In this document: positions 55,733 through 64,000 of the stretch, in pieces
Layout: each line of letters begins with the position of its first letter
Numbering within the stretch: position 1 is the first letter of the stretch
NCBI GenBank assembly: GCA_024743275.1
Contig: JANSWW010000009.1
Coordinates: forward strand, 124,001 to 188,000
Reading direction: 5' to 3'
Origin: Alphaproteobacteria bacterium
GTDB taxonomy: Bacteria > Pseudomonadota > Alphaproteobacteria > JANSWW01
DNA: 64,000 nt
Notes under the pieces: generated by a model
Databases searched by the model: none
The model's input: only the letters and a program-made list of their open reading frames with translations
What the model was told of the DNA's origin: nothing
Program-made: the position numbers and the translations under genes

Positions 55733-57538
55733 ATGTTGCGGCGACTGAAGGGGTGGCGCCCCTCCATCACCACCGTTCTTCTGGTTGGCTTCGGCGGCCT
55801 TGTGGCCGCGCCGGTCGTCGGTTCCAATTTGCTGACGTTGATCGCGTTGCAGAAGAATACCAACGAACTCCTCAACGATTTCGCGATCACCTCGCTCACC
55901 TCCATCACACTGCAGATCGACCGGACGTTCGATTATGCGAAGCGGCAAAGCTCTTTCGTGGCCGAGCAGATCCGGGACCGGACCATCGACCCGGAGAACC
56001 CGGAACAGATCGAGCTTCTGCTGCGGGGAGCGCTCTCCGGGACGCCCCAGGTCGTGGGGCTGGGCTATTTCGGTCCGAACGGGCTCGCCGTGCGGGTGGG
56101 GCGGATCGGAGAGCAGGACGGGATCGGGACAATCCTGGACGATTGGCGGGACGAACCGAACATCGTCGACTTCATCCGCGGGTTGGAGGCCGGTGCCTTC
56201 ACCAACTCGCGGACGGCGGTCTACGTACCCAGCTTGGACGAGCCGGCGGTTAGCGTGGAGACAGCGGTCGGGGCTCCGGGAGAGCCCTTCCAGGGCGTGG
56301 TCGCCTCGGTGGTCGGGACGCGCAGCCTGTCGGAGTTCCTTGGCGAGTTGTCGGAGCAATACGAGGGGACGGCCTTCATCCTTCAGGGCCGCGACCAGGT
56401 CATCGCCCATCCCAATATGGCCGGCGCGATCCCGCCGCTTACCCTGGAAAAGCCGCTGCCGCTCCGCAAGGAAGTCGGCGACTATGTCATGGCCGTGCTC
56501 GACGACGACAATATCTTCCGGGAGGAATTGGAGGATCTTTTTCCGGATGGAGAAGCGCGCGGACAGTTCATTCAATTCGACGGCCCCGACGGCGAAATCC
56601 GAAAAGTCGTGATCACCCAGGAGCTTTCCGGCTTCGACCCGGTGCCCTGGACCGTCGGGATTTATTTCGATGCCGATACCGTCAGCGATCAGGTCAACCG
56701 GCTGTTCGGCGCCTCCATCCTGATCATTGTCGCGGTGGTCATGGTCAGCGGCGTCGGCTGGTTGCTGGGCCGGGGAATCGCCCGGCCGATCCGCCGGTTC
56801 GCGAAGACCGCGGAAGCGGTTGAGGTTATGGACTTCTCGGACGTGCCGCCGGCCAAACGCAGTCTTTTGAAGGAGATCGACGAGACCGCCCTGCGCTTCG
56901 ACGCCATGGTGACGACCTTGAAGCGGCTGGAGACCTATGTCCCGAAGCCACTGGTCCGGCGGCTCATGCAAATGGATGACGCGCGGCTGAAGCCGGAAAC
57001 CCGGCAGGTGACCATCCTCTTCACCGACATCGAGGGCTTCACGGCCTTCTCGGAAGGGGCCGACGCCAATGTGGTGGCCGATTTCCTGAACGGCCACTTC
57101 GCCCAAATCGACACGGCGATCGCGGCCCATCGGGGAACCGTCGACAAATTCATCGGCGATTCGGTCATGGCGTTCTGGGGCGCTCTGGACGACGACCCGG
57201 AGCAGACCCGGCACGCCGTCGCCGCGGCCCTCGATATCCGCAAGGCCATCAAAGCCTCGACCCCCGATCTCAGGCTGCGGATCGGGATACACACCGGTCG
57301 CGTGGTCGCGGGCGCCATCGGGTCCGAGGGCCGGGTCAACTACACCATCGTCGGGGATGCCGTGAACGTCGCCCAGCGCTTGGAGGGGCTGGGGCGCGAG
57401 CACGCCCATGAGAGCGGGGTTACGATCGTGGTCAGCGCCGAGGTCGCGGCGGGCGCGCCGGAGGGCGTCGTGCCCGAGCCGGCCGGCCAGGCGATCCTCA
57501 AGGGCCGGGACGCGGCCATCGAGATCTATACGGTCTGA
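55733..57538 (+). CDS. Membrane adenylate/guanylate cyclase with Cache sensor
   Basis: 601 residues from the ATG at 55733, which follows GGAGAGGAT; in-frame ATGs at 55661 and 55703 are alternatives. TM1 is at about 12-35, then a periplasmic Cache-like sensor (40-325), TM2 at 330-350 and a HAMP linker (GRGIARPIRRFAKTAEAV). The class III cyclase domain spans about 400-600. Metal aspartates D432 (FTDIEGF) and D476 (FIGDSVMAFW) are intact, and GRVNYTIVGDAVNVAQRLE supplies the transition-state Asn/Arg region. It is divergent from modA across about 130 bases. Signal unknown. Confidence 0.92.
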   Translation: MLRRLKGWRPSITTVLLVGFGGLVAAPVVGSNLLTLIALQKNTNELLNDFAITSLTSITLQIDRTFDYAKRQSSFVAEQIRDRTIDPENPEQIELLLRGALSGTPQVVGLGYFGPNGLAVRVGRIGEQDGIGTILDDWRDEPNIVDFIRGLEAGAFTNSRTAVYVPSLDEPAVSVETAVGAPGEPFQGVVASVVGTRSLSEFLGELSEQYEGTAFILQGRDQVIAHPNMAGAIPPLTLEKPLPLRKEVGDYVMAVLDDDNIFREELEDLFPDGEARGQFIQFDGPDGEIRKVVITQELSGFDPVPWTVGIYFDADTVSDQVNRLFGASILIIVAVVMVSGVGWLLGRGIARPIRRFAKTAEAVEVMDFSDVPPAKRSLLKEIDETALRFDAMVTTLKRLETYVPKPLVRRLMQMDDARLKPETRQVTILFTDIEGFTAFSEGADANVVADFLNGHFAQIDTAIAAHRGTVDKFIGDSVMAFWGALDDDPEQTRHAVAAALDIRKAIKASTPDLRLRIGIHTGRVVAGAIGSEGRVNYTIVGDAVNVAQRLEGLGREHAHESGVTIVVSAEVAAGAPEGVVPEPAGQAILKGRDAAIEIYTV

Positions 57539-57554
57539 TCGGAATCCAAAGGGT

Positions 57555-58988
57555 CTATAGCCGCGAGAGGCCCCAGAGCAGAATCCAGAGGACCGCCAGC
57601 GCGATGAGCGAGTAGGCGCCGTTCCAGCCCCAGGTCAGCCTTTGCGCCGAGTGCCCGGTGATCCGGCCCAACAGCAGGGCGACGGCGGAAAACGGGCTCG
57701 CGGTCATCGACATCGCCCAACCGGTCGACAGCGCCACCGCGATCCAGGCGAAGTCCACCGGCGGGCTGTCGAGATGGGAAATCGCGGTGCCCAGGAAGAC
57801 CACCATCACGATCGGGGTGACTCCGAACTGGCAGCTGATCAGCACGATGGTCGGCAGGGCGGCGAGGAACAGGCCCGGATCGATTTCGCCGAGCGTCACA
57901 AGGGGGGTGATCACCTCTTCCGGCAGCAGGGCGGCCATGGCGACCCCGAGAAAGGCCGACGCCCCCAGGGTCGCCGCCTCGCGGGCGCCGTTCGGCAGGG
58001 TATCCTCGAACACACCTTTGAGCTTGGCGCCGACGGAGCCGACCTCGGCCACCTTGGCCCGGGCCTGGATATAGCTCCAGCCGACAAGGCCGAGCGGCGC
58101 GGTGATCATCAGCGCGTAGACGGTCCGGATGTCGAGCGCCGCCCGGATGGCGAAGACGGTGGCCGCCAGCACGGCGATGACCGTCAGAAGGTCCAGGGCG
58201 GCCCGTTTCGGCAGGGGCATCAGCGGCTCGCTGCCCTGACGGTTGGCCCGCAACTGGGCCGCCGTCCGCTTCCAGCGCAGGGTGTCCTCCGCCCAGCCGA
58301 CCAGCATCATCACGCCGGAAATGGCGAGGCCGCCGAGGACGATCTTGGCCGGATCGGCGGTGGAAAACATGCCGGCCAGCAGCGCTTGGGTCACCGCGGT
58401 CGGCGACCATAGAACGATCCAGGAAAAGCCGCGCAACAGGGCCGAGAGCAGCCGCCTTTCCCGGATCTGCTTTACCTCGTCAGGCGCGTCGGAACTCGCG
58501 ATGCCCTGTTGGATCAGCGGGCTCAGCAGGCTGATGGCGCCGAAATTGAGCAGCACGCCAAGGCCGTGGCCGCCATTGTGCATGGCGAGATAGCGCCGGC
58601 CCGGCGGCTGTTTGGTGAGCCAGGCGCCGATCAGACGGACGGCCGGCGATGTCGCCGCCGCCTCGCGCAGGAGGGCCATCAGCAGGATGAAGGCGCCGAG
58701 AAAGGCGGCCTGGCTCAAGGCCTGAACCACATCCGCGAGACCGTCGGGATTAAGCGCCACCATCGCGACGCTCATGCCCGTGGCGACGCTGAACAGAGCC
58801 AGCTCGCGCAAGCCGAAGCGGCTGGCGCCGATGGCCGCGAAGGCGACGAAGGAGAGGCCCGCGATCACCTTGAGCGCCGCTGCATCCGTCATGAGATAAA
58901 GCAACTCCGCGCCCATCAGGAGGCAAAGGGCGGCACCGACCAGAAAGCGCTGACCCGGCGACGGGTAGAGCGGGGGCGTTTCCGGCAC
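57555..58988 (-). CDS. Polytopic membrane transporter-like protein, unknown family
   Basis: A 477-residue protein with roughly twelve hydrophobic segments. Features include the HNGGHGLGVLLNFGAISLLSPL stretch after the fourth segment and FGVTPIVMVVFLGTAISHL in the second half; both hint at an ion-transporter/DctM-like re-entrant fold, which I cannot confirm. The open frame runs to 59528, but its first 180 residues look non-coding. The GTG at 58988 follows AAGGAG at a suitable distance and is chosen. It is convergent with the cyclase. Confidence 0.7.
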   Translation of the reverse strand: MPETPPLYPSPGQRFLVGAALCLLMGAELLYLMTDAAALKVIAGLSFVAFAAIGASRFGLRELALFSVATGMSVAMVALNPDGLADVVQALSQAAFLGAFILLMALLREAAATSPAVRLIGAWLTKQPPGRRYLAMHNGGHGLGVLLNFGAISLLSPLIQQGIASSDAPDEVKQIRERRLLSALLRGFSWIVLWSPTAVTQALLAGMFSTADPAKIVLGGLAISGVMMLVGWAEDTLRWKRTAAQLRANRQGSEPLMPLPKRAALDLLTVIAVLAATVFAIRAALDIRTVYALMITAPLGLVGWSYIQARAKVAEVGSVGAKLKGVFEDTLPNGAREAATLGASAFLGVAMAALLPEEVITPLVTLGEIDPGLFLAALPTIVLISCQFGVTPIVMVVFLGTAISHLDSPPVDFAWIAVALSTGWAMSMTASPFSAVALLLGRITGHSAQRLTWGWNGAYSLIALAVLWILLWGLSRL

Positions 58989-59201
58989 GGGGCATGTCTC
59001 CTTGAGAGCGGTGGAAAGGGCCTGAGGGGGGCGAGGATGAGGCTTCGGACCTTGCGGGACCGGTGCCGGCAATTCAAGGCGATGCATCCCATGGGACCCG
59101 CATGGCAGCTTATCTGTCGTTTCGCCCCCGCATGCCACAGCACTTGGAATGCTTGACGGCCAGATGATTCCACCGGAGAGTGAATTAAGGGGAATTATAG
59201 T

Positions 59202-59717
59202 ATGCTGGAGGCGATTGGATTGACTGAAACTGCTATCGATTCGGACGTTTTGGATCCGAAGGGGCCGATTTCCGATATCGAGCGGTCCTGCTTGGACGCG
59301 GAACCCGTTTATCCGTTGATGGACACCCTTGGGTACCGTGTGACCCGGTGGGGTCCCGACCGGGCGACGGTTCAGATGACGCTGAGCGACGCGGTCACCA
59401 ACCGGAAGGGCATCATGCATGGCGGCGTGATGGGTGTGCTGCTCGATACCGCCGCCGGTTATGCGGGTTGCTGGACCGGGATCCCCAATGAGACCCGCCG
59501 GGCGCTCACCTTGACCATGACCGTGCAATATGTCGGCCAGGCGACGACGGACGATCTGATCTGCTATGGCCGCAAGACCGGGGGCGGCGGCACCGTCTAC
59601 TATGCCGAATCGGAGTTGTTCGACGGCGCCGGGACGCTGATGGCCCGCGCGGTCAGCGTCTATCGCTACCGCACCGGCAGCCGGGCCGGCGGGACGGTGG
59701 AACAGGGGAAGAAGTAG
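59202..59717 (+). CDS. PaaI-type hotdog thioesterase
   Basis: A 171-residue protein with a single hotdog fold. The signature NRKGIMHGGVMGVLLDTAAGYAG carries the conserved HGG and catalytic Asp region. RALTLTMTVQYVGQ, and GGTVYYAESELFDGAGTLMARAVSVYRY complete the fold. It hydrolyses a medium-chain or aryl acyl-CoA; the actual substrate is unknown. AAGGGGAAT precedes the ATG. It is convergent with the TetR gene, ten bases apart. Confidence 0.87.
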   Translation: MLEAIGLTETAIDSDVLDPKGPISDIERSCLDAEPVYPLMDTLGYRVTRWGPDRATVQMTLSDAVTNRKGIMHGGVMGVLLDTAAGYAGCWTGIPNETRRALTLTMTVQYVGQATTDDLICYGRKTGGGGTVYYAESELFDGAGTLMARAVSVYRYRTGSRAGGTVEQGKK

Positions 59718-59727
59718 GGGCGGAAGC

Positions 59728-60441
59728 CTATTTCTTCTTCTTCTTGTCCTTGTCCTTATCCTTGTCCGTTTTCTTCTTGTCGCCCTTCTTTTCGGCTTTC
59801 TTCGGGTCCGCTTTCTTTGGGGTGGCGTGACGGGCCGTCGCCTTCCCGGCGGGCTTCAGGGCGATCATCACCCGGTCGGCGATGGACTGAGCCTCGGCGG
59901 CCGAGGGCGGGGTGCCGCCCATCACCAGCCGGGCCATCACCGGGCCGTAGATCAGATCCTGTGCCGTTTCCGGCGCCAGGGCAGGGTCGACGTCGCCGCT
60001 CTCCTGGGCCATCGTCACCAGGGTCGCCGTCATCTGCCGCAACGGATCGAGGAAGGCGGCGTCCAGCGCCTTCCGGGCCTCGGGATCGTTGTCGCCCTCG
60101 GCCATCAGATCGGCGGCGAGGCGCCCCTGTGGCCCGGCGAACAGGTCCATCAGGCTCAGAACATGCTTGGCCAGGGTCTTGCCGGGCTTCTTGCCGCCAT
60201 CGGTCTCCGGCACCGTCAACCTGTCGCCGACGGCATCCAGAACGATAGCGGTCTTCGACGGCCACCACCGGTAGATGGTTGTTTTGCCGACCCCGGCCTC
60301 CCGGGCGATGCCTTCGATTGACATTTCCCGGACGCTCTGGTTTTCCAGAATGCCGCGGGTCGCGGCGAGAATGGCGTCGCGGGAGGCCGTGCTGCGCGGT
60401 CGGCCGGGTTTACGTTCCGTCTTCTCCACGGTGTCTGTCAT
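59728..60441 (-). CDS. TetR-family regulator with a Lys-rich tail
   Basis: A 237-residue regulator starting at the ATG at 60441. The helix-turn-helix spans about 20-65 (SIEGIAREAGVGKTTIYRWWPSK), with a TetR_C ligand domain at 80-195. The last 40 residues are an extraordinary run of Lys, Asp and Ala (KKADPKKAEKKGDKKKTDKD and on to KKKKK), encoded by a low-complexity aag/gac stretch. It is divergent from agmatine deiminase (111 bases between starts) and may regulate it. Confidence 0.9.
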   Translation of the reverse strand: MTDTVEKTERKPGRPRSTASRDAILAATRGILENQSVREMSIEGIAREAGVGKTTIYRWWPSKTAIVLDAVGDRLTVPETDGGKKPGKTLAKHVLSLMDLFAGPQGRLAADLMAEGDNDPEARKALDAAFLDPLRQMTATLVTMAQESGDVDPALAPETAQDLIYGPVMARLVMGGTPPSAAEAQSIADRVMIALKPAGKATARHATPKKADPKKAEKKGDKKKTDKDKDKDKKKKK

Positions 60442-60551
60442 CGAAGCGCCCCCATCGTTGCCAAGTGCCGGCCCCGTGGTCGAGGGGCTGCACAATTCGG
60501 ATCGGTTCGTTTTAAAATAGTCCAGTTTCGCGCTTACGGAAAGTAGCATAA

Positions 60552-61589
60552 ATGCCGGTCGAAGGGTCAGCTTTTCGCCATATCAGTCCGAAGGAGGCGG
60601 GGTTCCGCATGCCCTTCGAGGGCGATGCCCATCAGGGAACCTGGATCGCCTGGCCCTATCGGGCGGCCTTGTGGAACGGACGTCTCGAGGCCGTTCAGGC
60701 GGAATATGCCGGCGTCGCGGCGGCGATCGCGGCGTTCGAACCGGTGGTCCTGCTCGCCCCGCCGGGCACGCTCGACACCTCCCATGCCAGCATGTCGGAG
60801 GATGTTCCCTTTGTCGAAATGCCCCTGGACGACAGTTGGATCCGGGACAACGGGCCAACGATCCTGATCCGTCCGGACGGCCGGGCCGCGGCCGTTTCCT
60901 GGCGTTTCAACGCCTGGGGCGCGAAGCATGCGCCCTGGGACAAAGACGCCCTGGCGGCCGATCGCCTGGCCGGGAGCCTGGGGCTGCCGCGCTGGCCGGC
61001 GCCGATCACCACCGAAGGCGGGGCGATCCACAGCGATGGCGACGGCACCCTTCTGGTGACCGAGACCTCGATCCTGAACCCGAACCGCAATCCGGGTCTC
61101 GGCAAAGACGACGCGACCCGGATCCTCGCCGAGGCAACCGGCGCGGAAAAAGTGATCTGGCTGCCCGGCGACCCTCAGGAGGTGGAGACCGACGGCCATG
61201 TGGACCTGATCGCCGCCTTCGCCGCCCCCGGCAGGGTCGTCCACGAGACGGTGCCTTCGGGCGATCCGAGGGCGGAGATCGTCGCCGCCAACATCGCGGC
61301 CCTGCGGGCGGCCCGGGACGCCCGCGGTCGGGCCTTCGAACTGGTCGGCCTGCCCGAGGCCCGCGCCCAGTCGGGCGATAGCCCGGTCCAATGCCGGTCC
61401 TATGTGAATTTCTATCTCGTCAATAACGGCGTCATCGTACCGGCCTACGGCGTCCCGGAAGACCGGGAGGCGGTTTCGATCCTCACCGGCGTTTTCCCGG
61501 ATCGAAATGTGGTCTCCGTGCCCTGTCGGGAGATCGCCGCCGGCGGCGGGGCGGTCCACTGCATCACCCAGCAGATCCCGGTGTTCTAG
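60552..61589 (+). CDS. aguA: Agmatine deiminase
   Basis: Converts agmatine to N-carbamoylputrescine, the arginine-decarboxylase route to putrescine. It has 345 residues. Guanidino-group motifs: DDSWIRDNGP, TEGGAIHSDGDGTLL, GHVDLIAAF, and the nucleophile C337 in GGGAVHCITQQIP. All catalytic residues of the porphyromonas-type peptidylarginine deiminase fold appear present. It is convergent with the nitroreductase, their stop codons overlapping. No N-carbamoylputrescine amidohydrolase is in the window, but the pathway would feed speD/speE. Confidence 0.95.
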   Translation: MPVEGSAFRHISPKEAGFRMPFEGDAHQGTWIAWPYRAALWNGRLEAVQAEYAGVAAAIAAFEPVVLLAPPGTLDTSHASMSEDVPFVEMPLDDSWIRDNGPTILIRPDGRAAAVSWRFNAWGAKHAPWDKDALAADRLAGSLGLPRWPAPITTEGGAIHSDGDGTLLVTETSILNPNRNPGLGKDDATRILAEATGAEKVIWLPGDPQEVETDGHVDLIAAFAAPGRVVHETVPSGDPRAEIVAANIAALRAARDARGRAFELVGLPEARAQSGDSPVQCRSYVNFYLVNNGVIVPAYGVPEDREAVSILTGVFPDRNVVSVPCREIAAGGGAVHCITQQIPVF

Positions 61590-62413
61590 TCGAAGCCGAA
61601 TTTCTTGCGTATCAGAAAATCCTTGAAGTCGCCCCGTTCCCGAACGCTCAGGCGGCGGGCGGTGTTCTCGCACCAGCCATAGGGTTCGACCGTCCCATAG
61701 CGGTCCGTATGCATCTGCTTCTCCGGGGCTTTCGGACGCGTCGCGTCGTAGGCGGCGAGATCCTCGGCTGCCGGTTCCCGGTAGCGATTGCGGTGGACGG
61801 CCACCGATTGCGGCAGCCGGGGCGAGGTCGGAAAGAACCGATTCGGATATCCGACCACTAGCCCGGCAAAGGGAAACGCATGGTCCGGCAGCTCAAGAAG
61901 GCCCGAGACCGCGTCCAGATGATTGCGGATCACCGAGAGCGGGCAGCAGCCGAGCCCGACCCGTTCGGCCGCGAGCAGGAAGGTGGACAGCGCGATCGCC
62001 GCGTCCCCCGTCGCATTGACCAGCGTATCCACGGTCGCCATGGCGTAATCGTAGCCCCGGTCCTCGCAGATCTTTCGGCCGCGATGGCTGTCGGCCACGA
62101 AGATCAGCATCAAGGGCGCCGCCTCGGCCCAGGACTGGATCGAGTCCAGGGCATTGATCTTTCCGCGAAGCTCCGGATCGTCGATGACGATGATGGAGTA
62201 TTGCTGCAGATCGGACTTTGACGGCGCCGACTGGGCGCAGGCGAGCAGGCTGGCCAACAACGGCTCCGGCACCGGATCCGGCTTGAAGTCGCGGCAGACC
62301 GACCGGGTCAGGAAAGGCAGTAGGCGGGCATCCTCGGCCGCCGGGCCGACGCTGTCTCGCGGCTGAGCGTAGCGGGCGGCGATGGCCGCGCGGGTTGGAT
62401 CGGTCTCGGCCAT
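61586..62413 (-). CDS. Nitroreductase-family FMN oxidoreductase
   Basis: A 275-residue flavoprotein starting at the ATG at 62413 (ACGAGGAC site; an in-frame start at 62431 adds six residues). The FMN-binding N-terminus RSVCRDFKPDPVPEPLL, SAPSKSDLQQ and the GLGCCPLSVIRNHLDAVSGLL segment mark the NfsA-like/nitroreductase fold. The C-terminal 60 residues (YRYREPAAEDLAAYD and on) are longer than in the smallest members. It is divergent from a LysR regulator that probably controls it. Confidence 0.87.
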   Translation of the reverse strand: MAETDPTRAAIAARYAQPRDSVGPAAEDARLLPFLTRSVCRDFKPDPVPEPLLASLLACAQSAPSKSDLQQYSIIVIDDPELRGKINALDSIQSWAEAAPLMLIFVADSHRGRKICEDRGYDYAMATVDTLVNATGDAAIALSTFLLAAERVGLGCCPLSVIRNHLDAVSGLLELPDHAFPFAGLVVGYPNRFFPTSPRLPQSVAVHRNRYREPAAEDLAAYDATRPKAPEKQMHTDRYGTVEPYGWCENTARRLSVRERGDFKDFLIRKKFGFD

Positions 62414-62442
62414 GACGGTCCTCGTTCTCATGAGTTGGATTT

Positions 62443-62463
62443 ATGATAGCATTGCCGAATCAT
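62443..62463. promoter_or_regulatory. Candidate LysR operator, T-N11-A type
   Basis: ATGAT-N11-ATCAT between the nitroreductase and LysR starts, exactly the LysR-box layout, and 20 bases before the LysR ATG. Confidence 0.65.
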
Positions 62464-62482
62464 TTGGTATTTCAAAGTTATC

Positions 62483-63358
62483 ATGGACCTCCGCCAACTC
62501 CGCACCCTGGTCGCCATCGTCGATCACCGCAGCTTCGCCGCCGCCGGCGAAGCGGTCGGGCTGACCCAATCGGCGGTCAGCCTGCAGGTCAAGGCGCTGG
62601 AGGAGTCCCTCGGGGTCTCGCTGTTCGACCGGACGAAACGGCCGCCGGAGCCGACCTTGGAGGGGCGCCGCATGGCCGACCGGGCGCGGGAGATCCTGGC
62701 GCTGGCCGATCAGATGACCGGCGGGCGGCGCGGGGACAGCACGGAGGGTGTGCTGGAACTGGGCGCCGTGCCCACGGTCATCACCGGCGTTCTGCCGCCG
62801 GTCCTGGCCAAGCTGAAGGCCGATCAGCCGAGCCTGCGCATCCGCCTGACCAGCGGGCTATCCCACGAGTTGGAGCAGAGGGTGGTGAGCGGCGAATTGG
62901 ACGCCGCCATCGGTACGATGCCGGACCGCGTCAAGCCGGGGCTGTCGATCCACAGTTTCGCCGACGAGCCGCTGGTGGTGATCGCCCCGCCGGGGACCGA
63001 GGCGGCCAGCGACGAGGTGGTCCTGTCGGCCTACCCCTATATCCGCTTTCGCCGCCATGCCTGGGCCGGCCAGTTGATCGATCTGGAACTGAGCCGCAGG
63101 GGAATCGCCCCGGACAGCGTTATGGACATCGACCAGTTCGAGGGGATCGCCGCCCTGGTCGCCGCCGGGCTCGGCGCGTCGGTGGTGCCGCAACGGCCGA
63201 TCCCCCATCCCTTTCCGGAGGGCGTCGTCGCGATCCCCTTCGGCAAGCCCCAGGTCAGCCGCACGCTCGCCATCCTGGAACGGGCGAACAATCCCCGCGC
63301 CCTCCAGGTCAAGGCGGTGCTGGAGACCCTGGTGGCGGAATGCGCATCCCTATCTTGA
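62483..63358 (+). CDS. LysR-family transcriptional regulator
   Basis: A 291-residue regulator. Winged helix at the N-terminus (MDLRQLRTLVAIVDHRSFAAA, then GLTQSAVSLQVKALEESLGV). The effector domain begins at about 90 (GVLELGAVPTVITGVLP) and ends at 285. The helix-turn-helix and effector domain are intact. Divergent from the nitroreductase with a good T-N11-A box between, so it is likely to autoregulate and control that gene. The effector is unknown. Confidence 0.93.
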   Translation: MDLRQLRTLVAIVDHRSFAAAGEAVGLTQSAVSLQVKALEESLGVSLFDRTKRPPEPTLEGRRMADRAREILALADQMTGGRRGDSTEGVLELGAVPTVITGVLPPVLAKLKADQPSLRIRLTSGLSHELEQRVVSGELDAAIGTMPDRVKPGLSIHSFADEPLVVIAPPGTEAASDEVVLSAYPYIRFRRHAWAGQLIDLELSRRGIAPDSVMDIDQFEGIAALVAAGLGASVVPQRPIPHPFPEGVVAIPFGKPQVSRTLAILERANNPRALQVKAVLETLVAECASLS

Positions 63359-63444
63359 GAAAACTCAAAGCAAAATATAAGGATTATTCGTTTTCCTGAA
63401 GATTCCGACAGGCGTATGCTCACGAAACCGTGAAGAGGACCGTT

Positions 63445-64000
63445 ATGGCCGTTAATGCAGTCACCGATCCGGGCGGGAAGCCCGGCGGCCCGCTCGAGGG
63501 CGTCAAGATCGTCGATTTGACCCGTATTCTGGCGGGACCGACGTCGACCCAGCTTCTGGGCGATCTCGGGGCGGATGTCATCAAGATCGAAAAGCCCGGC
63601 GCGGGCGACGACACCCGCAAATGGGGCCCGCCCTATGTCCCGCACAAGGATGGCGGCGACACCCATGAGAGCGCCTATTACCTCTCGGCCAACCGCAACA
63701 AGCGCTCGGTCTCCATCGACATCGCGACCGAGGAGGGGCAGAAGCTCATCCGCCGCCTGCTGCAGGACGCCGACGTCCTGGTCGAGAATTTCAAGGTCGG
63801 CGGGCTCGCCAAATACGGCCTGTCCTATGCCGATCTGAAGGACGCGTTTCCGCGGCTCGTCTACTGCTCTATCACCGGCTTCGGCCAGTCTGGTCCCTAT
63901 GCCCCGAAGGCGGGCTACGACTTCCTGGCCCAGGCCATGGGCGGGATCATGTCGATCACCGGCGATCCGGACGGCATGCCGGTCAAGGTCGGCGTCGGCA
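63445..64000 (+). CDS. CoA transferase, family III (CaiB/BaiF type), partial
   Basis: The frame opens at the ATG at 63445 (GAAGAGGACC site) and runs off the window after about 185 residues. The N-terminal CaiB signature is plain: PLEGVKIVDLTRILAGPTST, QLLGDLGADVIKIEKP with its following GAGDDTR. NRNKRSVSID and SITGFGQSGPYAPKAGYDFL follow. The catalytic Asp of family III transferases should lie near the end of the visible part (YDFLAQAMGG). Substrate is not readable. The gene may be under the LysR regulator upstream, 86 bases away. Confidence 0.9.
   Translation, partial: MAVNAVTDPGGKPGGPLEGVKIVDLTRILAGPTSTQLLGDLGADVIKIEKPGAGDDTRKWGPPYVPHKDGGDTHESAYYLSANRNKRSVSIDIATEEGQKLIRRLLQDADVLVENFKVGGLAKYGLSYADLKDAFPRLVYCSITGFGQSGPYAPKAGYDFLAQAMGGIMSITGDPDGMPVKVGVG

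Overview
The window comes from a GC-rich alphaproteobacterium, most likely Rhodospirillales-like. The basis is strong G/C third positions, a DUF1674 (Sdh assembly factor 4-like) protein, a PAS_5-type protein, DUF1289, DUF1007 and betaine-homocysteine methyltransferase of the alphaproteobacterial kind, and the family mix overall. No rRNA, transposase, integrase or CRISPR array is visible. One tRNA-Gly (CCC) is present.

Layout. 1-9.2 kb is housekeeping: partial htpX, the argD-argF-hslO run, a lipoprotein, argE, trkH, folE and apaG. 9.3-14.1 kb holds an OmpA-like lipoprotein with its terminator and a YnjBCD-type ABC importer. 14.3-19.9 kb holds the tRNA, a PAS protein, a secreted RTX/FG-GAP protein, an unknown membrane protein and a DJ-1/PfpI homologue with no cysteine. 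20-24.8 kb holds DUF1289, betaine-homocysteine methyltransferase, and a polyamine block (speD, speE, a histone-deacetylase-like acetylpolyamine amidohydrolase) followed by a GNAT. speD and speE are separated by two RNA hairpins.

24.9-38.3 kb is the accessory heart of the window. Four minus-strand genes (two small proteins and two paralogous phage-tail-collar/MdpB-like proteins) diverge across an AT-rich gap from a 3.5-thousand-residue surface or secreted protein. That giant carries DUF4347, 15 tandem repeats of about 125 residues including an internal 1.5-kb duplication, cadherin-like domains, a Pro linker, a Thr-rich stalk, RTX motifs and five C-terminal repeats. A CheY-like regulator and a Cache hybrid histidine kinase follow.

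42-46.9 kb holds a LysR/EamA divergent pair, then a two-gene nuclease cassette (RusA-like resolvase overlapping a PD-(D/E)XK plus HEPN-like protein), then a DUF1007/NicO nickel-cobalt pair. 46.9-53 kb holds an SLC13-type transporter and a lodAB-like quinoprotein oxidase locus whose oxidase is fused to a complete-looking catalase-like domain. 53-64 kb holds modABC, a Cache adenylate cyclase, an unknown permease, a thioesterase, a TetR regulator, agmatine deiminase, a nitroreductase divergent from a LysR regulator, and a partial CoA transferase.

The two best candidates for an undescribed system are the RusA/PD-(D/E)XK-HEPN cassette at 44055-45115 and the catalase-LodA fusion with its flavoprotein at 48773-52866. 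All product names rest on motif recognition by eye; no database search was run.
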